Assembly (NCBI RefSeq): GCF_900089775.1
Contig: NZ_FLOB01000015.1
Span: 1 to 64,000 of the forward strand
Length of the DNA: 64,000 nt
Source of the DNA: Marinomonas spartinae
GTDB lineage: Bacteria > Pseudomonadota > Gammaproteobacteria > Pseudomonadales > Marinomonadaceae
Direction of reading: 5' to 3'
Positions within the stretch are counted from its first letter, which is position 1. Every line of letters begins with the position of its first letter. Position numbers and translations under genes: made by a program. Under the pieces are notes generated by a model. That model had not been told where the DNA came from. It saw only the letters and a list, made by a program, of their open reading frames with translations, and ran no database searches. Shown here piece after piece: positions 35,230 to 43,697 of this stretch.

Positions 35230-36165
35230 ATGAAAGCGGCATTACGTTTACAAGATACAGCCCTTCGCTATTTTTTAGAGGTAGCGAGATACGGATCGAT
35301 CAGCGAAGCATCTTTGCACCTAAATGTGGCATCCAGTGCGATAAGCAGACAAATAAATAGTCTAGAAGATATTCTTGGCACAACTCTCTTCGAACGCCGC
35401 CCTAGAGGGATGGAATTGAGTGCTGCAGGGGAAATGCTCGCCGTGTATGCGCGTAAAAATGCATTAGAATCGGACAGAGTCGTATCGGAAATTGCTGCAT
35501 TAGAGGGCCTAAACCGAGGTCATGTAAAAATCTCTTGCTCTGAAGGCTTTGCCATGGAATTTTTACCTCGTAACATTGCCAATTTTCGCAAACAACACCA
35601 AGGTATTCATTTCCACATCAATGTCAGCTCACCAGCGGAAGTCTCACGGCGCGTCAGCCATGGAGACGCAGACATCGGAGTCACGTTAAATTTGTCCCCA
35701 GCCAAGGACATTAAGGTGGCTTACCGACAGCCTTCTCCAGTGGTGGCCGTCTTTCATCCTACTCACCCTCTAGCCCACAGAAAAACCGTCACTCTAGCCC
35801 AGCTACAACCCTATCCAATTGCTTTACCAGAAGAAAACACCACCGTCAGACAGCTATTTGATATCTGCTGCAGTCGTTTAAACCTGTTATTCGACCCTGT
35901 GCTGGTCTCCAATAACATGGCGACATTAAACCGCTTTACGACCTATGAGGGCGGCATCCATCTCGCTGGGGAGATTTCCATGCGCCATCAATTGGCCAGT
36001 AACGAATTAGTCGCCATCCCCATTCGAGACCGTGGTATGGACATCCGCAATATTGAAGTGCAAACCTTAACAGGACGCACCTTACCCGCTGCCGTGAGGG
36101 TCTTTTTGGATTACATGATCGAAAAAATGCAGTTTGAAGAAAACATAGAGCCAACAATAGACTAA
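35230..36165 (+). CDS. LysR-family regulator, probable regulator of the dpp or dsdA locus
   Basis: 311 residues from ATG 35230 (AGGAAAAACAAG upstream); an in-frame ATG at 35128 would add an implausible Lys-rich leader. HTH at about 8-65 (LRYFLEVARYGSISEASLHLNVASSAISRQINSLEDILGTTLFERRPRGMELS), followed by the two-lobe effector domain. It is divergent from the transporter operon (about 200 bases between starts) and convergent with dsdA, so direct control of the transporter operon is the simplest guess. Confidence 0.9.
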   Translation: MKAALRLQDTALRYFLEVARYGSISEASLHLNVASSAISRQINSLEDILGTTLFERRPRGMELSAAGEMLAVYARKNALESDRVVSEIAALEGLNRGHVKISCSEGFAMEFLPRNIANFRKQHQGIHFHINVSSPAEVSRRVSHGDADIGVTLNLSPAKDIKVAYRQPSPVVAVFHPTHPLAHRKTVTLAQLQPYPIALPEENTTVRQLFDICCSRLNLLFDPVLVSNNMATLNRFTTYEGGIHLAGEISMRHQLASNELVAIPIRDRGMDIRNIEVQTLTGRTLPAAVRVFLDYMIEKMQFEENIEPTID

Positions 36166-36182
36166 CCGCGCCTTAATAAGCG

Positions 36183-37505
36183 TTAACGCAACAGAGCTTG
36201 GCCTTTTTGGTAGTAGTTTTTTCTCTCTTCTTGCGGCACCATATCTCCACCAGTGGCCCACATAATGTGCGTCGCTTGTGGCAGTTTATCATCCAGTTGG
36301 TGATCACTAAGATAGCTACGTCCGGCGGTTAACATACGCAGCACACCGCTTACCCCCGCTGCACCTGATGGTTCTACTGGCATGTTTTCAGTGTCCACCA
36401 GTATAGCCAAGTGACGATATAGGTTGTCGTCAGAAACGGTATAAACACCACTGAGCAGTGTATCCATCATGGGACCTACAAAGGCGGAAGGTCGGCCAAC
36501 GGCCAACCCATCGGCACAGGTTTGGTTATCGATACCCAACTCTTGTACGGAAATAGCATTATGCAAACCCGTTTCCATACCTAGCACCATGCAAGGAGAA
36601 TGGGTCGGCTCAGCAAAAAAACAATGTACATGATCGCCAAACACTTGTTTTAAACCAAAGGTAATACCGCCAGGCGCGCCACCCACACCACAAGGCAAGT
36701 AGACAAATAAGGGATGGTTTTCATCAACCACAACCCCCTGCTCGATCAGCTGTTTTTGCAATCGTAACGCGGCCACACTGTAGCCTAAAAACAACGACTT
36801 AGAATCTTCATCATCAATAAAATATGCCGTGTCTTGTTGCATGGCTTCTTGTCGCCCTTGCGCCACTGCCACACCATAATCGGCAGTATGTTCAACGACA
36901 TTGACGCCTTTGCTTCTCAACAAAACCTTTTTCCATTCACGGGCATCCGACGACATATGAACCGTGACATCAAAGCCCAATTTAGCACTCATAATACCGA
37001 TGCTTAAACCAAGGTTGCCGGTCGATCCAACAATAATTTGATGCTTGGAAAACAGCTCTCGAAAGCTGGCTGAATCAAACAAACGATAGTCATCACTGGT
37101 TTTCAAAAAGCCCTTCGCCAATGCCAAATTCTCTGCATGCAACAAGACTTCATAAATACCCCCTCGCGCTTTAATGGAACCTGCAATCGGTAATTGGTTG
37201 TCGCACTTCATCCATAAACGACCCGGTATATCTAGATTCATCACATCCGACAAGGCAAGTTGCAGAGCCGGCACGGCTATCAATTCGGACTCGATAATGC
37301 CATTCGTGGCAGCCGTGTCGGGAAAGACTTGAGCAAGGTAAGGCGCAAAACGCGTTAGTCTATCGGAAGCATCGAGCATATCTGACATTTGCAGTGGTAG
37401 CGTAGATTGCACATCATCAAAGCGCGCTTTTTTTGGATTGAACCAAGTGATTTCTTGCAACGCAATAAGCGACTGCACAACAGGGGTATGAATATAGTCA
37501 GTCAC
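36183..37505 (-). CDS. dsdA: D-serine dehydratase
   Basis: 440 residues, as for E. coli DsdA. LPIAGSIKARGGIYEVL at about 105-121 carries the PLP Lys, IIVGSTGNLGLSIGIMSAKLGFDVTVHMSSDAREWKK contains the glycine-rich phosphate loop, and LPCGVGGAPGGITFGLK and CADGLAVGRPS follow. It converts D-serine through 2-aminoacrylate to pyruvate and ammonia. It is not preceded by a dsdC or dsdX gene; instead an amidase gene lies 30 bases upstream on the same strand, probably the first gene of the pair. Confidence 0.93.
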   Translation of the reverse strand: MTDYIHTPVVQSLIALQEITWFNPKKARFDDVQSTLPLQMSDMLDASDRLTRFAPYLAQVFPDTAATNGIIESELIAVPALQLALSDVMNLDIPGRLWMKCDNQLPIAGSIKARGGIYEVLLHAENLALAKGFLKTSDDYRLFDSASFRELFSKHQIIVGSTGNLGLSIGIMSAKLGFDVTVHMSSDAREWKKVLLRSKGVNVVEHTADYGVAVAQGRQEAMQQDTAYFIDDEDSKSLFLGYSVAALRLQKQLIEQGVVVDENHPLFVYLPCGVGGAPGGITFGLKQVFGDHVHCFFAEPTHSPCMVLGMETGLHNAISVQELGIDNQTCADGLAVGRPSAFVGPMMDTLLSGVYTVSDDNLYRHLAILVDTENMPVEPSGAAGVSGVLRMLTAGRSYLSDHQLDDKLPQATHIMWATGGDMVPQEERKNYYQKGQALLR

Positions 37506-37535
37506 TTACAGACTCCATTAAAGATCTATAGAAAA

Positions 37536-39023
37536 TTAAAACCCCATAAAACCCTCGGCATGTTTCAGCGTGGGTAAACGGGATAACATGGCGATATCGA
37601 CCCTTGGACGCGCCAAATCGGGTGTTTTCTCTAACAGAGCTTCTAACGATTTGGCAAACGCCAAGGTAGATAAGTCGTCGCCTCGTCGGCCAATAATCTG
37701 TAAACCAAACGGCATATGGTTTTTATCTCGCCCAACAGGCAAGGTCACAGACGGATGCCCTGTTAAAGTCGAAGCATATGCCATCGCAAGCCAGTGATAA
37801 TAACTTTGTGTCGGCTTACCATCAATCTGCTCTGGGTAAAGTTCGTGCCAGTCTCGTGGGCTAATGGTCGTCGTGGGAGCCAGAATAAAATCATACTCTT
37901 CAAAAAATATCTGCCATGCACGATACATAAGCGTTTGTTTGTTTAGTGCACTCACTACGTCTAATGCACTGTATGACTCGCCTTCTTTAATATTCATCAG
38001 AATATTTGGTCCCATTTGATCTGGGTATTGGTGGGACAATTCCCGGTGATGACCGGAAAAGTTAAGCGCCCTTAGCACCGCAAAAATATGATCTGCATTG
38101 TCACAGTTAGGGTGGGCCTGGTCACATTTCGCAAAGACCGAGCCAAACTGATCGATTTTTTCTTGAAAGGACTCTTTGATTAATTTTTCCGTCATGGCAA
38201 AACCAAAATTATGGGTAACAGCCACCTTAGCACTGCTCAAATCAAAGTCAGGCAAATGGCAATAAGCATCCCCATTGTGTTGCCCAACTCCTTCCACCAC
38301 AGATACCCAAGGATCACGGCGATCAGGACGAATCATTTGTGATAACATCAGACTCACATCTTCGACAGAACGCGCCATCGGTCCGTTGGTTGGTAATGGT
38401 ATTAAGCCAATCGGACGACTGTGCCCGGGCACCACACCCGGTGACGGACGAAAGCCAACCACACCACAAAACGCCGCTGGATTACGCAAGCTGCCCCCGG
38501 TGTCTGATCCCGTTGCTAATGGGGTGATGCCGCAAGCCAACGCCACGGCTGAACCGCCGGAAGACCCTGCCGCTGAACGGGTCACATCAAACGGGTTCGC
38601 CGTCGCACCGTACACCGCATTGCGCGTATTACCACCTGCACTCCATTCCGGATTATTGGCTTTGCCCAGTGGCAAAGCGCCTGCTTGGCGTAATTGCGCT
38701 ACCATAGGGTCGTCTGAGGTTGCCATATTGTCTTTGTAGATAGTACTGCCGAACGTCGTTGGGAATCCTGTTAAGTCAACCATGTCCTTCACACTCAATG
38801 GCAAACCATGTAACGCCCCCAAGGGTTCCCCTTTATCAATGGCTTGTTGGGCTTGCTTGGCTTGGGCCATAAAATCGTCTGGGTCACAAGCAACAATCGC
38901 ATTCACCGCATGATTCACCAAATTCATTCGAGCAATGCAGCTTTGTGCCAGTTCCATAACGGACAATGACTTTTTTGCCATTAAACGGCGCGCTTCGGCT
39001 GCGTTAAGATCACATGCTTCCAT
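37536..39023 (-). CDS. Amidase-signature family hydrolase
   Basis: 495 residues. The Ser-cisSer-Lys triad is visible: Lys79 in LPLSVKDMVD, Ser154/155 in AAGSSGGSAVALACG, and nucleophile Ser178 in ATGSDTGGSLRNPAAFCGVVGFRPS. No signal peptide. Family members release ammonia or amines from diverse amides, including amino-acid amides and N-acyl amines. Its position just ahead of dsdA suggests that it may produce a serine-type or other amino-acid substrate. Confidence 0.9.
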   Translation of the reverse strand: MEACDLNAAEARRLMAKKSLSVMELAQSCIARMNLVNHAVNAIVACDPDDFMAQAKQAQQAIDKGEPLGALHGLPLSVKDMVDLTGFPTTFGSTIYKDNMATSDDPMVAQLRQAGALPLGKANNPEWSAGGNTRNAVYGATANPFDVTRSAAGSSGGSAVALACGITPLATGSDTGGSLRNPAAFCGVVGFRPSPGVVPGHSRPIGLIPLPTNGPMARSVEDVSLMLSQMIRPDRRDPWVSVVEGVGQHNGDAYCHLPDFDLSSAKVAVTHNFGFAMTEKLIKESFQEKIDQFGSVFAKCDQAHPNCDNADHIFAVLRALNFSGHHRELSHQYPDQMGPNILMNIKEGESYSALDVVSALNKQTLMYRAWQIFFEEYDFILAPTTTISPRDWHELYPEQIDGKPTQSYYHWLAMAYASTLTGHPSVTLPVGRDKNHMPFGLQIIGRRGDDLSTLAFAKSLEALLEKTPDLARPRVDIAMLSRLPTLKHAEGFMGF

Positions 39024-39195
39024 CCATACCTTCTTAGTGAATCATCACGGTTATTTGTTAGAATAAACAAATGGTAACGTCACACTCAGGCATCGCAAAA
39101 GATGAATTTTTAGAAGAGATCATTGCTATTTTGGCAATACAAAAAAAGCGCTAACAACGTCATTTATTCGCGCCTTTTTAAAGGTCGTTTCTGAA

Positions 39196-40416
39196 TCAAT
39201 TAACGATGTGGCTATTTATTTCAACTCGCTCCTCTCTGGCGACCCGACGTAACAAAAAGAAAAGCACCACTAAACCTACAACGCCAAATATCGCACCCGC
39301 CACGCCAACACTTTGTAAATTAATCCGTTGTATTACCTGGTTACCAAACAAAGCCCCCGCACCAATACCCAAGTTAATAATGCCGGAAAACAACGACATG
39401 ATAATGTCAGAGGCGTTAGCATCCACGTTAAACACGCGTACCTGCATGGCAAGACCAATGGTCATCATGGCCGCGCCCCATAGGATAATCAAAGCGATCA
39501 TATAGCTACTATACTGAGCAGCAAAATACAGAAGAGCCGTAGAAGAGGTCACGATCAAGGTACTACCAATCAGTAGTTGCTTATTAGCTCGCTCACCAAG
39601 ATAACCAAATACCACACTGCCGATGATGCCTGCACCACCAAACAAGAGCAGAATCAATGTGGTGAATCCCGCCGAATTATGCCCAATGACTTTTAAAAAA
39701 GGCTCAATATAACTGTAAGCGGTGTAATGGGCAGTGAACATCAAAAAGATAAAAAAGTACATGTGCAACAAAATGGGCTTTTTCATCAACTCAGACACTT
39801 TACTCAAAGAACCAGAGAACAAACTGGGTAAACTTGGCAATAACCGAAATAGCGCGATAAGCATCACAAACGAGGCTACAGCAATTGTCGCAAACGTCAT
39901 GCGCCACCCTAACGACTCCCCTATCAAACGACCTAATGGCACACCCAATACCATGGCGAGTCCTGTTCCCGTCGCCAGCACACTCAAAGCAAAGTTTTTC
40001 TTCCCCCAAGGGGCCACCCGAATCGCGATGGAAGCCGTAATAGACCAAAATATGGCATGGGCAAAGGCAATGCCAATACGGCTAATCAATAGGGCCTCAA
40101 AACACCAAGCAAAGACAGACAAAATATGGCTAATAAAGAACAACACAAAGCTTGCTAGCAACAAGGTCTTACGATCCATTTTCCCCGTTAGCAGCATTAA
40201 GGGCAGCGACATTAACGCCACAATCCACGCATATACGGTTAGCATCCAACCGGCATGGGCAGGCGTTATAGAAAAATTTTGAGCAATAGACGATAACAAG
40301 CCCACAGGCACAAACTCTGTGGTATTGACGATAAATGCAGCGATCCCCATTAATATCACGCGCAAGTATTGCGTCTTTTTAGAGGTATTATCAACCTCAG
40401 TAGAATCCAAATTCAT
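39196..40416 (-). CDS. sotB: SotB-type sugar/drug efflux MFS transporter
   Basis: 406 residues from the ATG at 40416; the frame extends to 40470 but the first residues do not fit the family start. Twelve helices and strong similarity to E. coli SotB: AAFIVNTTEFVPVGLLSSIAQ, LTVYAWIVALMSLPLMLLTG, SRIGIAFAHAIFWSITASIAIR, FGGAGIIGSVVFGYLGER, MQVRVFN, LFSGIINLGIGAGALFGNQV. E. coli SotB exports arabinose and IPTG. It follows the YfeH-like gene on the same strand by about 75 bases. Confidence 0.92.
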   Translation of the reverse strand: MNLDSTEVDNTSKKTQYLRVILMGIAAFIVNTTEFVPVGLLSSIAQNFSITPAHAGWMLTVYAWIVALMSLPLMLLTGKMDRKTLLLASFVLFFISHILSVFAWCFEALLISRIGIAFAHAIFWSITASIAIRVAPWGKKNFALSVLATGTGLAMVLGVPLGRLIGESLGWRMTFATIAVASFVMLIALFRLLPSLPSLFSGSLSKVSELMKKPILLHMYFFIFLMFTAHYTAYSYIEPFLKVIGHNSAGFTTLILLLFGGAGIIGSVVFGYLGERANKQLLIGSTLIVTSSTALLYFAAQYSSYMIALIILWGAAMMTIGLAMQVRVFNVDANASDIIMSLFSGIINLGIGAGALFGNQVIQRINLQSVGVAGAIFGVVGLVVLFFLLRRVAREERVEINSHIVN

Positions 40417-40490
40417 TTTGACCTGCAAAGTAATAAAAGAAAAAAGTATCCTGTTTAAAATCAACACCAAGATACAAAGAACATCCTATA

Positions 40491-41486
40491 TTATGCGACG
40501 GATGTTATCGCCGCTTTACGCTTTGAGAACCGATTTGCCAATAACGCACATACAAAAATTTGCAGCGGATGATAAATCATAATGGGCAGTAACAGCATAC
40601 CTAGCATAGGGTTTGCACCAAAAATAACTTTTGCCATAGGCACACCTGCTGCAAGGCTTTTTTTCGTACCACAAAATAAGGCAGCGGATTGATCTTCCTC
40701 GTGAAATTGAAAGCGATGGCCTAAAAAATACATTAGCGCGATCATGGAAACCAATATCAAGGCACATAGCCCCACCGCGTACAACAAAGTGACGATGGTA
40801 AAATCATGCCAAATACCACGCACAACCGAATCACAAAATGCATTATAGACAATCAGCAAGATAACCCATTTATCCAGTTTGCCAGTGATCGCTTTATGGC
40901 GACTCACCCATTGTCCAATAAATGGGCGCAGCAGTTGGCCTGCTACCATGGGGACAAACAATAACAAGGCAATGTGGGCAACAGTACCACTAAAGTCCGC
41001 ATGACTACTGGTAAAGCCCATAAATAACTGAACATAAAGAGGCGTCAGAAAAATACCTAACACACTGGATAAGGAAGCATTAAAAATCGCCCCAGGCACA
41101 TTACCACCTGCTATTGCTGTCATCGCCACAGAAGAGGAAATGGTACTTGGCAGAACCAGTAAATAACAAAAGCCAAACGCCAAAGCTTTAGGCAAAAAGC
41201 TCTCAAACCAATGCCCCAACGTGAGCCAAACCAGAGGATAAATGACGAAAGTGGCGGATTGAATAAACAAGTGAAGCCGCCAGTTGCTTAAGCCTTTGCG
41301 TATATCCCGAGGCGAAAGCCCGATACCATGTAAAAAGAAAACAAGGGCAATCCCCCATTGTGTCACTTGGTCCAAGTGCAAAACACCACCACTTGACCCC
41401 ACCTTAGGCAACAATGCCGCCAAAACAATTGCCAGCAACATTCCCACCAAAAACCACTCTTTTTTTATCAACGCAAACAACGTCAT
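40491..41486 (-). CDS. YfeH-type (SBF-like) bile acid:sodium symporter family protein
   Basis: 331 residues with about ten helices. ALVFFLHGIGLSPRDIRKGLSNWRLH, LPSTISSSVAMTAIAGGNVPGAIFNASLSSVLGIFLTPL and ALFCGTKKSLAAGVPMAKVIF are hallmarks of the SBF_like/YfeH group within the BART superfamily. The physiological substrate of this group is not established. Probably co-transcribed with sotB. Confidence 0.9.
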   Translation of the reverse strand: MTLFALIKKEWFLVGMLLAIVLAALLPKVGSSGGVLHLDQVTQWGIALVFFLHGIGLSPRDIRKGLSNWRLHLFIQSATFVIYPLVWLTLGHWFESFLPKALAFGFCYLLVLPSTISSSVAMTAIAGGNVPGAIFNASLSSVLGIFLTPLYVQLFMGFTSSHADFSGTVAHIALLLFVPMVAGQLLRPFIGQWVSRHKAITGKLDKWVILLIVYNAFCDSVVRGIWHDFTIVTLLYAVGLCALILVSMIALMYFLGHRFQFHEEDQSAALFCGTKKSLAAGVPMAKVIFGANPMLGMLLLPIMIYHPLQIFVCALLANRFSKRKAAITSVA

Positions 41487-41876
41487 CTCCCTCTTTTATT
41501 ACCTCAAAAAAGCCGCTCATAGGCTTCTAAATAACCGTATGCCAGCGTGTTTTTTACAAGACGTATTGTCCACTGTCTGAGACAAAACAAAAGCAATAAA
41601 AATATGAATATTGCGGACAACAGCATACTTTTTCACGAGTTTAAGTCACTGAAAGAGGCATTGTGACAACACCGAAGTCAAACAGAGCATGACAATGGAT
41701 TCTATGTAACGCAATGCCATGAGCGGCTCAAATAAAACTTGTGTAATACTGTGTAATTGCCCTTTGAAAGAAAGCTTACTAACTTAATAGACTGACTTTT
41801 GATGACAAGCGGAACCGCTGCCATCCATAAAATAAAAAGGCTATTGGTTACTTAGCAAAGACTTTTGGAGAGAATC
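41487..41876. promoter_or_regulatory. Divergent intergenic region with a one-helical-turn tandem repeat
   Basis: 390 bases between the YfeH-like gene and the HTH gene. TGTGTAAT occurs at 41740-41747 and again at 41750-41757, a direct repeat with a 10-base period, about 120 bases before the HTH gene start. Tandem half-sites on one helix face can be operators, but no regulator can be assigned. Nothing else recognisable. Confidence 0.3.
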
Positions 41877-42470
41877 ATGAACAACAAGGATGGACGTATT
41901 TCATTAAATGTTGATGTGTTAAAAGCACAAAGAAAACAGCGAGGTTTAAGCCAAGAAAAAGTCGCTGAAGCATGTATGAAGCAAAGCCTTCTCGTGTCCG
42001 TTTCTTCCATTAAGCGAGCGGAACTGGGGATGAATGTCCTCTATCGCACTGCAACACAACTCGCTACGTTTTATGGTATTCCGGTTGAATTACTCATAAC
42101 CGATAACAAGTCTGCAAGCTCTCCAAGAGTATTATCAGGTTCCCACACTCAGAATAAAAATACCTTAACCATTGTTATCGAAACAAAAAATCCAATACAC
42201 AGAACAAAAATTGACTCTCTATTAGATAGCTCACAGAAACGCTGCCACCAACAAGGCAATTATATAACAATTGACTGGCACATCAGTGAAGACGACACAC
42301 AGGTGTATAAACAGATCCAGTGTCTATGTGCCAAGCTAAAATCGACGTTTCAAGCGGATATTCGTTTATTTATTGAATCCACCATCACGGAACACAACTC
42401 AGAGGCAAATTTCCAGCCTTTATTTATTCACAACAAAAGGCCCGATCGTATATTGGACCATAGTGTTTAA
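41877..42470 (+). CDS. XRE-type HTH protein with uncharacterised C-terminal domain
   Basis: 197 residues from ATG 41877 (TTGGAGAG upstream; a TTG at 41865 lies on that ribosome site). Residues about 10-75 form a Cro/CI-type HTH (VDVLKAQRKQRGLSQEKVAEACM...VSVSSIKRAELG...YRTATQLATFYGIPVELLI). After a Ser-rich linker, residues about 95-190 contain a predicted alpha/beta domain (LTIVIETKN...GNYITIDWHISED...LFIESTITEHN) that I do not recognise; the layout is like sensors with a nucleotidyl-cyclase or receiver-type partner domain cut short. It is convergent with the LodB-like gene. Confidence 0.65.
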   Translation: MNNKDGRISLNVDVLKAQRKQRGLSQEKVAEACMKQSLLVSVSSIKRAELGMNVLYRTATQLATFYGIPVELLITDNKSASSPRVLSGSHTQNKNTLTIVIETKNPIHRTKIDSLLDSSQKRCHQQGNYITIDWHISEDDTQVYKQIQCLCAKLKSTFQADIRLFIESTITEHNSEANFQPLFIHNKRPDRILDHSV

Positions 42471-42576
42471 TAGCACGACCTAGCGGCATTCGCGCCGCAT
42501 CTATTAGGATCAAAATAAGTAATGGAAGCCACGCGATGTGGCTACAATCACTTCTAGCCAAGCAAACACCAACAAA

Positions 42577-43695
42577 CTAGGCGCTTACTCTATGTTGTTG
42601 TTTACTAGGCTTAATTAGACGGCGCTGCCAAAAAGGGTGATTAGGCCAACGTTGCTCTTTTTTATAAAAGTCCCATTTGGTTTCGCAGTACTCATCAAAA
42701 GTCAGTATGGCATCTTGTTGATAATCCCGAACGGCTGTTTTTTGTTCATGCATTAGCGCATAAGCACCATGGCAACCACTGAGCATTGCAAACCCTATTC
42801 CCATAGAAGAAATCGGGTCAAAAGAGGCGACCGCATCACCAACGGCAACAAACTTTTCTGGGAAATCTGAAGCATAATACTGACTGTTGGCTTGTTTTAC
42901 CCAAAGCTTTGGCTGCGTAGAAATACAGCCCTGCAAAGAGCCACCAATAGCAGTTGTCTTAGCGAGACACTGATTCCAAACCTCCTGATGATTAAGCTGC
43001 TTCTCTTTCATGATATCCATATCGGTAAAGCAGGTTACCACAGCAAGGTCTTTCGACAAGCCTGCCATATACCACCAGCCATATTCACAACTTTCAATTT
43101 TCTGTTGCTGCTCGAAGACACGCTCAGGATGCTCAACAAAGGCGCCAATACCCACAAGCTGATCGGTCACCACTCGTTCAATTCCTAGCAATTGACCTAT
43201 TTTTGTCTGTCGACCTGACGCATCGATCAAATACTCACTTTGATAGTGCAGTGTACCTTGTTCAGGATGAACACACTGAACTTGCCAACAGCCTTCTTGT
43301 TGCGCCATGCTAATTTGTTTACAGCGAGGAATAATCGTGCCTCCTCGTTCTGATATTGTCATCAGCAAGGTCTCATCAAAACGCGCGCGATCCAGTTGAT
43401 AGGTTTTACCTTGTGCCGTGAACAGGCTGAAATGATGAGTCTCCACATCACTGCCCCAATAGCTTTCTTTGCCATAATTTGGTGTAAAACACCCTGCTCC
43501 AAACGCCTCTCGTGGTATGTCCAGATACTCCAAAAAATCAAAGATACTGTGAGAAACCTGCTCACCAATACGCGGTTGTGTGAAATCGCCACGCTCAAGC
43601 AACAACACTTTTTTATCGTGGAACAACATCAAGGAGAGCGCACAAGCGGCCCCAGCGGGGCCGCCTCCGATGATAATGGCATCATACGTTTGCAT
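42577..43695 (-). CDS. LodB-like FAD-dependent oxidoreductase (quinone-cofactor maturation)
   Basis: 372 residues from ATG 43695 (GAGAGG upstream); a GTG at 43698 overlaps the stop of the oxidase gene, so coupling is likely either way. FAD Rossmann motif YDAIIIGGGPAGAACALSLM at about 4-23, followed by VLLLERGDFTQPRIGEQVSH, as in flavin halogenase-like monooxygenases; the second FAD motif is FVAVGDAVASFDPISSMGIGFA. In Marinomonas mediterranea LodB is needed to form the cysteine tryptophylquinone in LodA, and the paired order here supports the same role. Confidence 0.88.
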   Translation of the reverse strand: MQTYDAIIIGGGPAGAACALSLMLFHDKKVLLLERGDFTQPRIGEQVSHSIFDFLEYLDIPREAFGAGCFTPNYGKESYWGSDVETHHFSLFTAQGKTYQLDRARFDETLLMTISERGGTIIPRCKQISMAQQEGCWQVQCVHPEQGTLHYQSEYLIDASGRQTKIGQLLGIERVVTDQLVGIGAFVEHPERVFEQQQKIESCEYGWWYMAGLSKDLAVVTCFTDMDIMKEKQLNHQEVWNQCLAKTTAIGGSLQGCISTQPKLWVKQANSQYYASDFPEKFVAVGDAVASFDPISSMGIGFAMLSGCHGAYALMHEQKTAVRDYQQDAILTFDEYCETKWDFYKKEQRWPNHPFWQRRLIKPSKQQHRVSA

Positions 43696-43697
43696 CA

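Noticed and set aside
38275..38739. 154-codon open frame antisense to the amidase gene
   Set aside because: Fully inside a well-supported amidase gene with intact catalytic motifs; the protein has no recognisable domain and an Arg/Pro-rich composition typical of antisense frames.
39071..39154. 27-codon + strand frame between amidase and sotB
   Set aside because: No ribosome site, no similarity recognised, and a short amphipathic sequence can arise by chance; not enough to call a gene.
39734..40282. 182-codon open frame antisense to sotB
   Set aside because: Mirror of transmembrane codons in sotB; composition Ile/Asn/Lys-rich without domain or ribosome site.
42527..42543. AGCCAC-GCGAT-GTGGCT hairpin after the LodB-like gene
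   Set aside because: A 6-bp stem without a T run; too weak to call a terminator, though it could contribute to ending the transcript.
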